The notes under the pieces are model-generated. The model ran no database searches. It had not been told where the DNA came from and saw only the letters and a list, made by a program, of their open reading frames with translations. DNA of 64,000 bases from assembly GCA_905221615.1 (NCBI GenBank), contig CAJNDT010005724.1:201001-265000 (forward strand), read 5' to 3'. Shown here piece by piece: positions 22,270 to 31,874 of the stretch (position 1 is the first letter of the stretch; every line of letters begins with the position of its first letter). This DNA is from Symbiodinium sp. CCMP2592. Its lineage: Eukaryota > Sar > Dinophyceae > Suessiales > Symbiodiniaceae. Made by a program: the position numbers and the translations under genes.

Positions 22270-25200
22270 CTAAGTACGCACAATACGCATTATCTTACGA
22301 GCTACACTGTCGGATACGCTGTTGAACGAGCTGACGAACTGATGATCCTGATAGAGGGAATTATGGAGACAAAGGAAGGCATCGCCTTGACTCTGCAGTA
22401 GATCCTCATGCATGTAAAAGTCCAGCAGAACTCCGAAGAACTCCAACTGTATCCAGGTGACCCACGTCGCTACAACCTCTGCAAGAGTGCCAGCCCTGCA
22501 AAACGTTTGAAAACCCTCAGCCACATGCAACCAATGGATACTGCAGGAGTCGCTGTGGCATTGCACAAATAAGCCCAGCCGCCACGGGACTTCGAGTCGG
22601 AAGATGTCTCTCCAGCGCTCTGTAGAGATAGGGTGCAATATGGGATGCAAGTGTTCGTAGATATGTTGGTGCCGATCGTACTCCGTATGCCAAGCTTGCC
22701 TATCTTGGGCTAAGGCCTCAAGGGCTACGGGGCCTCGGTCACTGGTGTTGCAACCCCACTGCAGAATATGGTGGAATGGTCCAGGTCGTGCTTGTTTGAG
22801 ATGGCCAAGCGATAAAACCTCTTGTTGGACTAAAGCCGTCGCACCCATACGCAGCACGTGTCCTAAATACATCCATCGCCTTCTACACCAGATTGAAACC
22901 CATTGTGAGCGAGGACAGTGGTTCAGGACGAGTAGTACCGTGCGCCGGCGAAGGCGATGCAGGAAAAGGGCTGCTTGCTCGTCGAGGTCGTTCGGTATGA
23001 ACAAACCAAAAAGCATCGTCAAGAACGTAACCTGCTGAGACCGAACCCTGGAGATGTACTTCGAGAGTGGTTCCATCAGAGGACTATACCAGTACCACGT
23101 ACCACCGATGTAGGTGTTGCACAGACGGACGGTGCTGGACAAGTCCGACCAATGACCTCTGCGCATGCATCGTTGCAAGGACTCGAAGGCTGCGTGCGTA
23201 GCCCTGCCAAGCGCATCGAGAAGAACTGCTGTGGTGTCCGCAAAGCCACCCTTGCCTCCCACTTCATAATGAGTGATCGTCTTCTTGAGATAACTGCAGG
23301 ACGTACCCCACTTGATTTGTACAAGAATTGATTCCGGAGGAAAGCTAACCGAAGCACCTTGGAGTAATACCGACTGGTGGGACATTAAGGTGGTCTTCTT
23401 GAGATTCAGTCGCAACCCCAAACTCTTCAGGACTTGTCGCAGTTCTTCGGTCAGCGCGATGGCCTGTTGCCAGCTATCGAAGGCCAGCAAGAGATCGTCC
23501 ATGAACAGAAGAATGATGGAGGAGTGGCGTGTGCTTTCGCCTCTCTCTCGCCATGCGAGCTCAAGCTTTTGGCATGCAAGGCCTAAGACATAAGAGAATA
23601 TGATAGCACTGTGGCTGCCACCCTGCTGAACTCCAGTGCCCTGTCTAAGCTTGAAAGAGAATCCCTTCCACTCGAAAGAAAGCGAAGGCATCGTCAGAAG
23701 TCTGAGCATCTGAAGCGCCTCACTGCCGTGCTGAACCCCACACTCATCCAGGAGGAACTGTGCTACAACAGCGTGGTCTAATGCATCGAAAGCCGTCTGG
23801 ATGTCGCATGACAAATAAAGACTGTATTGGACCTCCTTGGAATCTCTAGTGGTTCTGCACTGTGCTGTCATGAGCGCATCGCATACTTGCGAGCCCTTGA
23901 TGCCTCCCAGCTGCACTGACGGGGCATGCCAAGTGGCTGTGAGGCGGGTGGTTAGAAGCCAGCAAAAAACCTTGTTGAGGCACTCGAGCAGATTAATCGG
24001 GCGATAATCACTTGGCCCAGTGATAGAAATGACTTTGGGTATCAAGGTCACCTGGGCCTCGCAAAGTGCAGACGGGAGGTCGTCTGTGCGGAGCAAGCGG
24101 TTGAGGAAATCGCACAGCAGCTGTTGTCCATCGTCAAGCTCCCAGAGGCTAAGCAGGTATTCGTTGGACATGCCTGACGGGCCTGAGGTTTTGCAGGGCC
24201 GTAATCTATCGATGCAAGGTTTGATCTCCTCAATAGTGAAGTCCGGGCTGGGGGCTGTACGAGAACGTTCCGAAAACACTCTGGTAGCTTCACGAATAAC
24301 GGCTTGTTGGCTTGCAGCGGCGGGTTGTTGAAACAAGTGCTCGTAATGGTTCTTCAAGGCATCAGCTGCATGGGAGAGGCTACCTGCGCTGGCGACAAAC
24401 TCATCGATGTTGCCCTTGTGTTGCGAGTAGCGTTGCTTGAGGTATTTGATGGCTTGGGCGTCGCCTTCCCTGCTCCTCTGATGCAGATTCTGAAGCCAGC
24501 AAGTCTTCTCGACATGACGGAGTGAAATGATATGTCTCGTAAGCGTAGCTCTCTCCGCAGGGTCAGCGGACATGCGTCTGTTAAGGCATAGTGATTTAAG
24601 GGCGGGGCTGTCAACATATTTCATGGTACCGCTGGGCACCGAAACATGCTGAGCTGATGACGCCAATACCTCCCACTGGCCCTGGATGTCAGGCGCCGTC
24701 GCATATCTCGTGCAAACATCACTGATGCTGCTGCGGAGCCTCTCGGCATCCACCTTCCATCTCTTGCACTTGCCCCGACGATATCTTTTGTTGTGTCTGC
24801 TGCCGTCGTCCTTCTGGGAAGCCAGTGACGGGTCATGAAGGGCAACAAGGAGTGAGATACAACAGTGATCGCTACCCAACTCGTTTCGTGTTTGAGGGTG
24901 TGGGCTAACCTCAAGGCTTTCATGGTCTGGCAAGGCAATGTCGAGAAGCGCCCTGTTACAGCAGAAGTAATCCAGCTCTGACTGGGAGTTTCTGCCCCAC
25001 CGAGTAGTCTCACAGGTCCGCAACACTCTGCCGCCTCTGAGCTGAACACACGAGAAAAATTCAATGGCTCTTTCACTACCTGGATCGCAATTAAAGTCAC
25101 CAAGGAGAATGATTGGTAGATGTTTGTACTGTACCATGAGCTGTACCAATTCCCTTAAGGACTCTTGATAAAGCTCGTCCGAATTGTCACTGTGAGGGAG

Positions 25201-25620
25201 GTGGCACGACGCAAAAATACATGGCTGCTTCATAGTAACCAGTTGCACTTCCACTGCCAAGAATATATCACCACGCCAGGCTGAGCACACATGTTGCACA
25301 CTCTCGCTCTGAAGTAAGATCACTTGTCCAAGGTGGGAATTGCAGCTAGTTGTGCCGACTGCCACGTAGTCACGAATTGAATCGAAGTCTCTGAGAAGAT
25401 ACTGGTGAACGTCCGGTGCGAAATCTTTAATTATGGAAAGAGAACCGAGCTGACCAACTTCTTGTAACCCAACAACGTCATAGAAGTCCCCAACCTCGTC
25501 ATACCAGTGATCGAAATGATGTAAGGCTTTACCTTGGACATTCCAAGAAGCAAACCTGTGAAAATGCACATCGGTGTTCCGGTATCTTCGCTTCTCATGC
25601 ACAGAGGGTCTGTCGGGCCT
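22270..25620 (-). CDS. LINE ORF2: endonuclease-reverse transcriptase
   Basis: About 1,116 codons follow directly in frame after the ORF1 stop. Residue numbers count from the GTG at 25602. The N-terminus is an exonuclease-endonuclease-phosphatase domain with N21 (SWNVQG), E48 (LQEV), H134, D169 and N171 (LLGDFN), D211 (SELDYF) and S244-D245-H246, a complete catalytic set for nicking target DNA. The reverse transcriptase spans about 510-760, with D600 in CDIQTAFD, VQQGGSHSAIIFSYVL as motif B and F700-M-D-D as the active box. The C-terminal 350 residues contain WCRRRWMYLGHVLRM, a pattern common in LINE tails. I see no RNase H and no CCHC knuckle. There is no ATG before residue 124, downstream of several catalytic residues, so translation probably depends on ORF1 (readthrough or reinitiation), or the TGA is a recent mutation. 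Confidence 0.95.
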   Translation of the reverse strand, partial: RPDRPSVHEKRRYRNTDVHFHRFASWNVQGKALHHFDHWYDEVGDFYDVVGLQEVGQLGSLSIIKDFAPDVHQYLLRDFDSIRDYVAVGTTSCNSHLGQVILLQSESVQHVCSAWRGDIFLAVEVQLVTMKQPCIFASCHLPHSDNSDELYQESLRELVQLMVQYKHLPIILLGDFNCDPGSERAIEFFSCVQLRGGRVLRTCETTRWGRNSQSELDYFCCNRALLDIALPDHESLEVSPHPQTRNELGSDHCCISLLVALHDPSLASQKDDGSRHNKRYRRGKCKRWKVDAERLRSSISDVCTRYATAPDIQGQWEVLASSAQHVSVPSGTMKYVDSPALKSLCLNRRMSADPAERATLTRHIISLRHVEKTCWLQNLHQRSREGDAQAIKYLKQRYSQHKGNIDEFVASAGSLSHAADALKNHYEHLFQQPAAASQQAVIREATRVFSERSRTAPSPDFTIEEIKPCIDRLRPCKTSGPSGMSNEYLLSLWELDDGQQLLCDFLNRLLRTDDLPSALCEAQVTLIPKVISITGPSDYRPINLLECLNKVFCWLLTTRLTATWHAPSVQLGGIKGSQVCDALMTAQCRTTRDSKEVQYSLYLSCDIQTAFDALDHAVVAQFLLDECGVQHGSEALQMLRLLTMPSLSFEWKGFSFKLRQGTGVQQGGSHSAIIFSYVLGLACQKLELAWRERGESTRHSSIILLFMDDLLLAFDSWQQAIALTEELRQVLKSLGLRLNLKKTTLMSHQSVLLQGASVSFPPESILVQIKWGTSCSYLKKTITHYEVGGKGGFADTTAVLLDALGRATHAAFESLQRCMRRGHWSDLSSTVRLCNTYIGGTWYWYSPLMEPLSKYISRVRSQQVTFLTMLFGLFIPNDLDEQAALFLHRLRRRTVLLVLNHCPRSQWVSIWCRRRWMYLGHVLRMGATALVQQEVLSLGHLKQARPGPFHHILQWGCNTSDRGPVALEALAQDRQAWHTEYDRHQHIYEHLHPILHPISTERWRDIFRLEVPWRLGLFVQCHSDSCSIHWLHVAEGFQTFCRAGTLAEVVATWVTWIQLEFFGVLLDFYMHEDLLQSQGDAFLCLHNSLYQDHQFVSSFNSVSDSVARKIMRIVRT

Positions 25621-26748
25621 TCAGGGGGAAGCGAGCTGTCTCTCGACCTCAGCCTCGGGCTTCCCGGCAGCACTGGCGAGCGCGGTAAGATTGACATGGA
25701 AAGGCGTATGCTCACCATACTCGTCTCGCACTTGGCGTATCATCAAACGATTGTCTCTTGCAGCCATTAAGGCGGGAGCCGTCACAGCAGCCACTCTCGT
25801 TTTACCACACCAAATGATTTGTCTGCTCCAGTCAACATCATCCGTCTGATGTGGACTACCAGTGATGTCAGCGATGAGGCGGCCGATCTCGCGTGTAGCC
25901 CTATTCTTCTTCCGGACCTCGGGTGGCTTGCTCGGCGAGAAGTAACTTGTGCCCGTATTGGTCTTAACTCTGCTTCCGTGTTTTTCTTGGATGGCGTAGA
26001 AACGAGCACGAGCCTGGTCCGGAGGGAGGCTTTGTAAGAAGACATGGCCAGTCCGAGCCCTTTGATTGTAGACCACGATCTTCGAAACGGCCGCCTTCTC
26101 TGCCTGATCCCAGTGGGCTAGGTTTTCGGTGATCGCATCCTGAATGTGCTTCTTCGGGGTATCGTTCTCCCAACCTCCTACCACGATATGGTTGTAATCG
26201 GTGGCGTCGTTGGCATCGGGCTTGGGAGCTGACGGGTGTGAAAGGGAAAGGTCTTGGTGCCGCGCAGTCGGGGCCTGCCCCGCGCTTGTCCCCAATGCCG
26301 CCCGCTGCTCACGGTAGCGCATCCAAGGGTCTGTGGTCGGCACGTCGTTGGAAACAACAAAGGCTCCAGGCATGGGAGATGGAGGGGGAACGGCGTTGAA
26401 ACCGTGATCGGCCCTTGACCCCTTTGAGACTGCATCGATCCTATCATTCAGCTCGTCGAGCCGCTTGTGCACCTCAGAGATATCTTGTTTGCGATCTTCG
26501 CGTTCTCTTTGGAGCTGGTCTCCCATGGCAGAGACGGAGTTGCTTATGTCTCTCACTTCCGAACGTAACACCATCTGAAACTGCTCCTGGAAATGTTGCA
26601 TCCATGCAGGCATTGCCTCGGCACTGCGCGAAACTGCAAGGGTTACTTCTTCCGCTGGTTGCTTTCGCTTCAGCTGACCTCCAGGAACTTCCATGGGCTC
26701 GTCTTCACTCGGGCATGGGAGCTCTGCAGCTTCTTCTTCAGCGGCCAT
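25621..26748 (-). CDS. LINE ORF1 protein
   Basis: 375 codons from ATG 26748 (MAAEEEAAELP). An acidic N-terminus is followed by a probable coiled coil at about residues 45-105 (EVRDISNSVSAMGDQLQRER, then a heptad-like LDELNDRIDAV). A Pro-rich linker follows, then a domain at about 180-330 that starts NHIVVGGWENDTPKKHIQDA and has alternating beta/alpha character resembling an RNA-recognition fold. This layout, coiled coil plus RNA-binding module, is that of LINE ORF1 chaperone proteins that coat the element RNA. The frame closes with TGA (CCC TGA AGG) and the endonuclease continues in the same frame. The family is inferred from position and layout, not from a decisive motif. Confidence 0.8.
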   Translation of the reverse strand: MAAEEEAAELPCPSEDEPMEVPGGQLKRKQPAEEVTLAVSRSAEAMPAWMQHFQEQFQMVLRSEVRDISNSVSAMGDQLQREREDRKQDISEVHKRLDELNDRIDAVSKGSRADHGFNAVPPPSPMPGAFVVSNDVPTTDPWMRYREQRAALGTSAGQAPTARHQDLSLSHPSAPKPDANDATDYNHIVVGGWENDTPKKHIQDAITENLAHWDQAEKAAVSKIVVYNQRARTGHVFLQSLPPDQARARFYAIQEKHGSRVKTNTGTSYFSPSKPPEVRKKNRATREIGRLIADITGSPHQTDDVDWSRQIIWCGKTRVAAVTAPALMAARDNRLMIRQVRDEYGEHTPFHVNLTALASAAGKPEAEVERQLASP

Positions 26749-26802
26749 GATCACTCGAATACCCTAAGTCCTCGACCTGAAACCTCGAGCCCAAACTTGA
26801 GC

Positions 26803-27200
26803 ACCCTAAAACGAGTGAGTGGCTGCGAAACCCCAAACCCTGAAAGGAGTGCATGGGTGGGTGAGAAACCCTCAACCCCCAAAGGGGACCCCAAAAGGAG
26901 TGGGTGGGTGCGAGACCTTGAACCCAAAAGAAGGAAGGAGTGAGTGGCTACGAAACCCTCATACTCCAAAAGGAGTGGGTGGGCCTGCGAAACCCCAAAA
27001 GCTTAAGAGGAGTAGGTGGGCGCGACCTCCAAGCCCCAAAACGAGTGGGCGGGTGCGAAACCCCAAATAAAAGGAGTGTGTGGGTGTGAAGCCATGAACC
27101 GGTGCGAAACTCCAAACCCTGAAAGCAGTGGGTGGGTGCGAAACCCTGAACCCTTTTTAGAAGGAGTGCGTGGCTGCGAAACCCCAAACCCATGTGGCCG
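26803..27200. repeat. Telomere-like satellite, right block
   Basis: The same satellite as at 21300-22190, resuming in phase (accctaaaacgagtgagtgg) after the retrotransposon and ending at a GC-rich stretch (ggccgcgtggccgcgtcgcc) near 27190-27240. The left block is bordered by a comparable ccgcgggcc-rich stretch near 21275. From 27240 to 31870 I see no gene I can name. Confidence 0.9.
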
Positions 27201-27826
27201 CGTGGCCGCGTCGCCGCGGGCTGCGGGGCGCATGGCCGCATAATACTATTACGCAGAATTAGGCTTGACATTGCAAGCGGGAACTGGGGGACTCTCTGGG
27301 AAGGTAGACGTAGGAGCTGTATAAGAACAGCCAGCAGGAAACACGACAACTGGACCTAGTTCACGGGTCCCGTTGGCTCCTCTGCTGTCGGCTGGTCCCG
27401 TCGGTCTCCCCCGCGAGCTGGGTAGCGTCACCCCCGTCAGGGCCACCGGCTTGGCTGTCGCTGTTCCCCCAATGCACTTCCGTTGCCAAGTCGTGCAGCT
27501 GGCTTCACTTGGCCCTGGCTTCTTGCGTCGTTCCCCTCTCCCTTTCTCCCCCTGACTGGGTACTAGCAGTTTGTCAAGTTCCCCCCCCAGCAAATAGTAT
27601 GCTCCGTCTCCCTACTGGCGGGCCACCCTCCAAGGAGGGGCCGCGGTCAGGTTTGGGATGAAGCGGCGAGCACAGGCGGCCTTCTCAAGCAAAGTGGCAG
27701 CGGGCGTGAAGCTCAAGCACCGCTAGGGAAAACGAGAAGGCACCCCTGAGTGAACTGCCCCAGGTCAACCTCTCGTCTCCCCCCGATGCAAGGGGCCTGC
27801 GCCGTCCCCAAGCAAATGTGCAGTAT

Positions 27827-27847
27827 TTGAGCCAAAAATGGCTCCCG
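27827..27847 (-). other. Possible degenerate dinoflagellate spliced-leader relict
   Basis: On the minus strand the sequence reads CGGGAGCCATTTTTGGCTCA. The dinoflagellate spliced leader is CCGTAGCCATTTTGGCTCAAG, so the core AGCCATTTT-GGCTCAA is kept with one extra T and a few changes at the 5' end. Relict leaders mark retroposed, once trans-spliced mRNAs. The core is also a perfect small palindrome (GAGCCA/TGGCTC), so chance is possible, and no coding sequence follows that I recognise. Confidence 0.35.
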
Positions 27848-30520
27848 TAGCTTCTCTCTCGCTCTCGGGTTGTAGCAGATGTCCCTGTTCCTAACTTTCC
27901 CTGTTCCTGTTCAACTCGGCTTTCGGAAGCTCTCGACTCGCCTCCCTGGCGTTCCCTGCGCGGCTACGCCTAACTCGAACCGGTTGCGACCCACTCGACA
28001 TCCGAAGTTACAGCTGAACCACGACGAGGATGGCACATTTGCAGGGTTGTAATGGCCACCAACTTCTGCAGGGCCTCCGGAGGGCTTCCATCGCTTAAGC
28101 CCAGCAATGTCACGTTTGCAGTCTCACACACAGCGCACACACACAAACATCAGAGATCCCAGCCTTCGTTCCTTCAGCAAAAAGTCGAACAAACCCAAAG
28201 GGGTTCATCCTCAGCAGCGGCAGTGCGAAATGTGCGCCATGCCTAATATGCAAAGAAATAGCGGTTGCTGCATTGCTGGAGGCACCGCCTACATACAAAG
28301 CTCATATGCCCTCTATAAAGAAAACCACTCGAACCCATCGTTCAGCAAACGATGGTCGCTGGCCAATCTGGCCAAGGGTCACGGACCACGTGAGTTTTGC
28401 TGTTGTCCTCTTTGTGGGATCGAGGGTTTCCTCGCGGCACTTCACAGGTCTGCTCAAGTCGAATCGCATCTGCGCTGTCTATGCCTTGGGAGAGTTTAAC
28501 CTTGATGCTCGCTTCAATAATCTTCGGCTTGAGGGATGACATTGCTTGGCAGCCATGCAGCATCTGAGGAGCGAAAACTACCGACCTACTCTGCTCTTGC
28601 GGTCCCAATAGTGGCCGAGCCGTCAACAACAACAACACATGTTCCCGTCCAATCTCATCATCAGAGTGTGAAGGTTAATGTCACCGTATTGTGCTCTTAC
28701 AGACATTTACAGACATTCAGGCCTTGCAAAGCTTTGCCGTGCTGGCTGAGCGCATGCTGTCTGCATATTGTGCTCTTACAACGAGCAAGAAGAGCTGCAG
28801 ACGCTATCGCATTGACGAACTATGTTGGTGGAAGGCAAGAAGCGCGGTCTCTTCGTTTTTTGATTATCAACGCATCAATTGCTATTTCACTCTGTGGTTT
28901 TTATTAGCCCATTTGTAGTTGGTGCCCTCTGTCTGTGTGTGTTCTGGTGTGTTCTGTATTGCGCCCTGCGTTTTCCATTTTTTCTATGTGCTTTCCTTCT
29001 TTCCTTCATCTAACCGTGAGCCGGTGGGCTTTACCCCAAAGCCAAACACGGACCAAGCTCGAGATATGAGAGGTCAGCACATTTGCGGAGATTCATGCGT
29101 TGTCAAGAAAGATTTTTTATCTGGCCGATCCGTCACCATTTCTACTATCCTTAGATCTGAGCTAGTCTTAGTCGTGTCTTGCGGTTTTGATTAGGCACAT
29201 CTCATCTTAAGGAATTAAGCTTGGTTTTGCAGCTGTCCTGTCGAAAAAGCCTGAAAAAGCGCCTGCATCAACAGGGCGCTTACTACCTGGCTTGCAGTTA
29301 TAACCTATGCCTATGCCCAAACCCTTGCTTGGTTTGGTCGTCAGGTGAAGCGACACTGCACGCCTTTTGGGGCCGGCCGTGCATGATGGTTGGTGCAGTT
29401 GGCCGTTGGCCTGCATCGCTGAGCCCAACTTCCCTTGCATCGCTTCAATCAAACTTCACTGTCACGCTTCTGCAGGTGACCAGGTTTCACTTTTACCGCT
29501 CGCAATGTGATACGAGTAGCCCCCGCTTCGCCACAACTAATTTGGACTTCGGAGAATGAGTGTTGCCGGGATGGTATGTCCTCCAGCTGAGTTGCCACGA
29601 ACACTGTGTGGATTGTTGCAATGGTAGCCATCGCCTGCATAAACGGAGTCCCGCCAGCGAACATGCAAAGAGAGCCCAGCCACGTAAGGTACATCTACAT
29701 GTTGGACGGATGGGGGGCTGCCCATACTGATCTCAGCTCGCTTTTGGACGGATTTGGCCAAGGAGCGGCATAAACATATCTGATGGCAGAGGGAGAACCT
29801 GGTGAAAACAATAAGATCCTTAGCCATCACACATCCAACGATTCTCAGTCAAGCCTGGTTTTCCCACCGTTCTGCAATATTCGTAGCCATGTGCCATGCC
29901 ACGTCTCAACATGCAACAAAGCACTGAAAAGCCATCAAAGCACTTGATGTGACCTTCCCAACAACTCACGTGAACAGACTCCAAGCTCGAGCGACCTAAA
30001 ATCTGCCTGAAGCCGAGGGGCCGCCCTTCAATAAATGGCGTCAGGAGCATTGCCAGGCCTGCTACTCGGGATCGCAATGCGTTCAAAGCGCTCTCAGATT
30101 CCCGTGCCAGCCTGGCCTGTTGCTGTTTGCACCCGAGACAACGCAAGAGCGAGCTCATTGCTGGAGCATACCTGGTGTCCATCCCGCACGGACACGAGGC
30201 TTCTCGCAAATCTGCTGAAAAGTTCATAGCAGTTTACACTTACACCGAAGCTGCATCTGCTAAGGCTGCATTGCACATAACCGTGTTCGAAAAGGTCGTC
30301 AAGATCCTGATCTTGGAGACTGCATAGGCACTGGCCGAACATGTCTTGGCCATGTGATCGCCGGTCAAGGCACAAGCGAAGGATTCGACAGACAGCAACC
30401 AACCATCGCTTCTTCGCGTTCTTGAAGACGCACCATCCAAGAAAGATGTTGCCTCGGAAGCCGGCGATCCACGATGAGTTCAGGCGCCCGCACCCCCGGC
30501 CCGAAGCATTGCCAAGCATC

Positions 30521-30904
30521 TCAGCGGTCCAAGCAGAAATCCAGGTTTGCGCCCTGGCACAAAAACGCGAGCGCACATGACCAATAGTTCGACGCGCGAA
30601 TACGAAACATCACATTGCTTGCGATTCCTCTGGGCGACAGCGGCTGCATCCGCATAACTAACGCATCTGATGTCATGTTCCAGTGAGCGGGCCGTTCGGG
30701 TTTGGATCGTAAGTTAAACGAATCCGCGACTTTCGTGATATTTCCGCGCTTGCAGGACATTCTCGGCTCCGTTTCAGTCAAACGGTAGTGCTTCGTGTCG
30801 AGCAGTTCACATGCTAAAGTGGCATGCAAGCCTTTTTGCAAGAAATCTTTCTGAAGCTCTTCCTTCAACTCTACACGGCCGAAAGCACCTGTAGCATGAG
30901 TCAC
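30521..30904 (-). CDS. Weak coding-like stretch
   Basis: A 120-codon minus-strand frame of ordinary composition (FGRVELKEELQKDFLQKGLH near its start) downstream of the dehydrogenase gene on the same strand. No family recognised and no clear splice sites. It may be chance or an exon of an unknown gene. Confidence 0.2.
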   Translation of the reverse strand: MTHATGAFGRVELKEELQKDFLQKGLHATLACELLDTKHYRLTETEPRMSCKRGNITKVADSFNLRSKPERPAHWNMTSDALVMRMQPLSPRGIASNVMFRIRASNYWSCALAFLCQGANLDFCLDR

Positions 30905-31874
30905 CCGAACTCTCTTATACTCTCTTGAATGCAGCGCCTATTCGATCCGAAAGCTTGCCGCCAGCTTGGTTGACCTCAGTAGCGGGTTGGTAGCAGCTTT
31001 TGCCCCGCAGAGATTCAGCCACGATATCATTACGGACCTGAGGAACAGGCAACCAGGCTCAGCAAACCCACAATGCCAGAGGTGTTGCCAAGAAGCCGCG
31101 TCGCTGCAGCTGCATCCTGCCAACTCGGAGGCTCTGAAGGCTTTCACGCGGCTCGCATCAAGTGAGTCGGTAGTTCCTGGTTGCACAGACTGAGGAAAAG
31201 CCGTGGCTCAGACTGTGCAAAGATGAAATGCTGAGAAACCTCGGCACCAAGCTTCCATCTCAGGAACCTCAAAACTCACGCTGGCCGGGTGGCACTGAAG
31301 AATGACGATACACATATCCTCAAAAGGCCCAAGGCTTGTGTCGGCTCGGCACAAGAGGCACAAGATCGGCAAGCAAACTCCCTGCCTTGTCACCAAGCGC
31401 TTTCGTCGACTCTCGGCCTTGCCCAGAAACTGAAGCATTGAACTGCACCAAGGGGTCATGCATTCCGCAAATCACTACACCCGAAGCCTCTTCATGCGCT
31501 TCTTGTTTCGGGGCCGTGCCCATTGCTGTTCTGCAACTCCGTTTGAGCAACCGCTCCGTGACACAACAGAAGTAGAGTTTATGGAGGTCGCAACTGGAGC
31601 CCCAAATGCCCCAAGATCTGCCCCAAAAAATGCGCATGATGGAACATGTCTGAGCATGTTATTCATTTGTCAACGCTAGCTTGGGCGAAGGCTGCGTGTC
31701 GTATATTCACTCGGGTTTGCATGGGCAGTAGACCGGCGATTTCTCGCTCTAGCGCAAAAGGGGTCGCATGCACGCAGCCAGGTATGCCTGGGGAACCTGC
31801 GGGAAAACACATTAATTAGCAGAATCGGCTCCTGCATGAGACCGGCTGTGCAAAACAACTGGGCCAACAATCCG

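Larger units (their letters stand above)
22191..26802 (-). mobile_element. Near-complete non-LTR retrotransposon (LINE)
   Basis: Reading on the minus strand the element has a very short 5' leader (26749-26802 at most), ORF1 (26748-25621), ORF2 (25620-22270), a 3' UTR of about 70 nt and an A tail of 9 nt (plus-strand T run 22191-22199). No LTR is present. It interrupts the telomere-like satellite: 22190 and 26803 match sites only 3 bp apart in an uninterrupted unit (21376 and 21380). No clear long target-site duplication is visible; ACCCT occurs at both ends (22187-22191 and 26761 or 26803) and may be microhomology. Both proteins are intact except for the single TGA between them, so the insertion looks young. 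The class call is secure; the clade cannot be set by eye. Confidence 0.93.
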
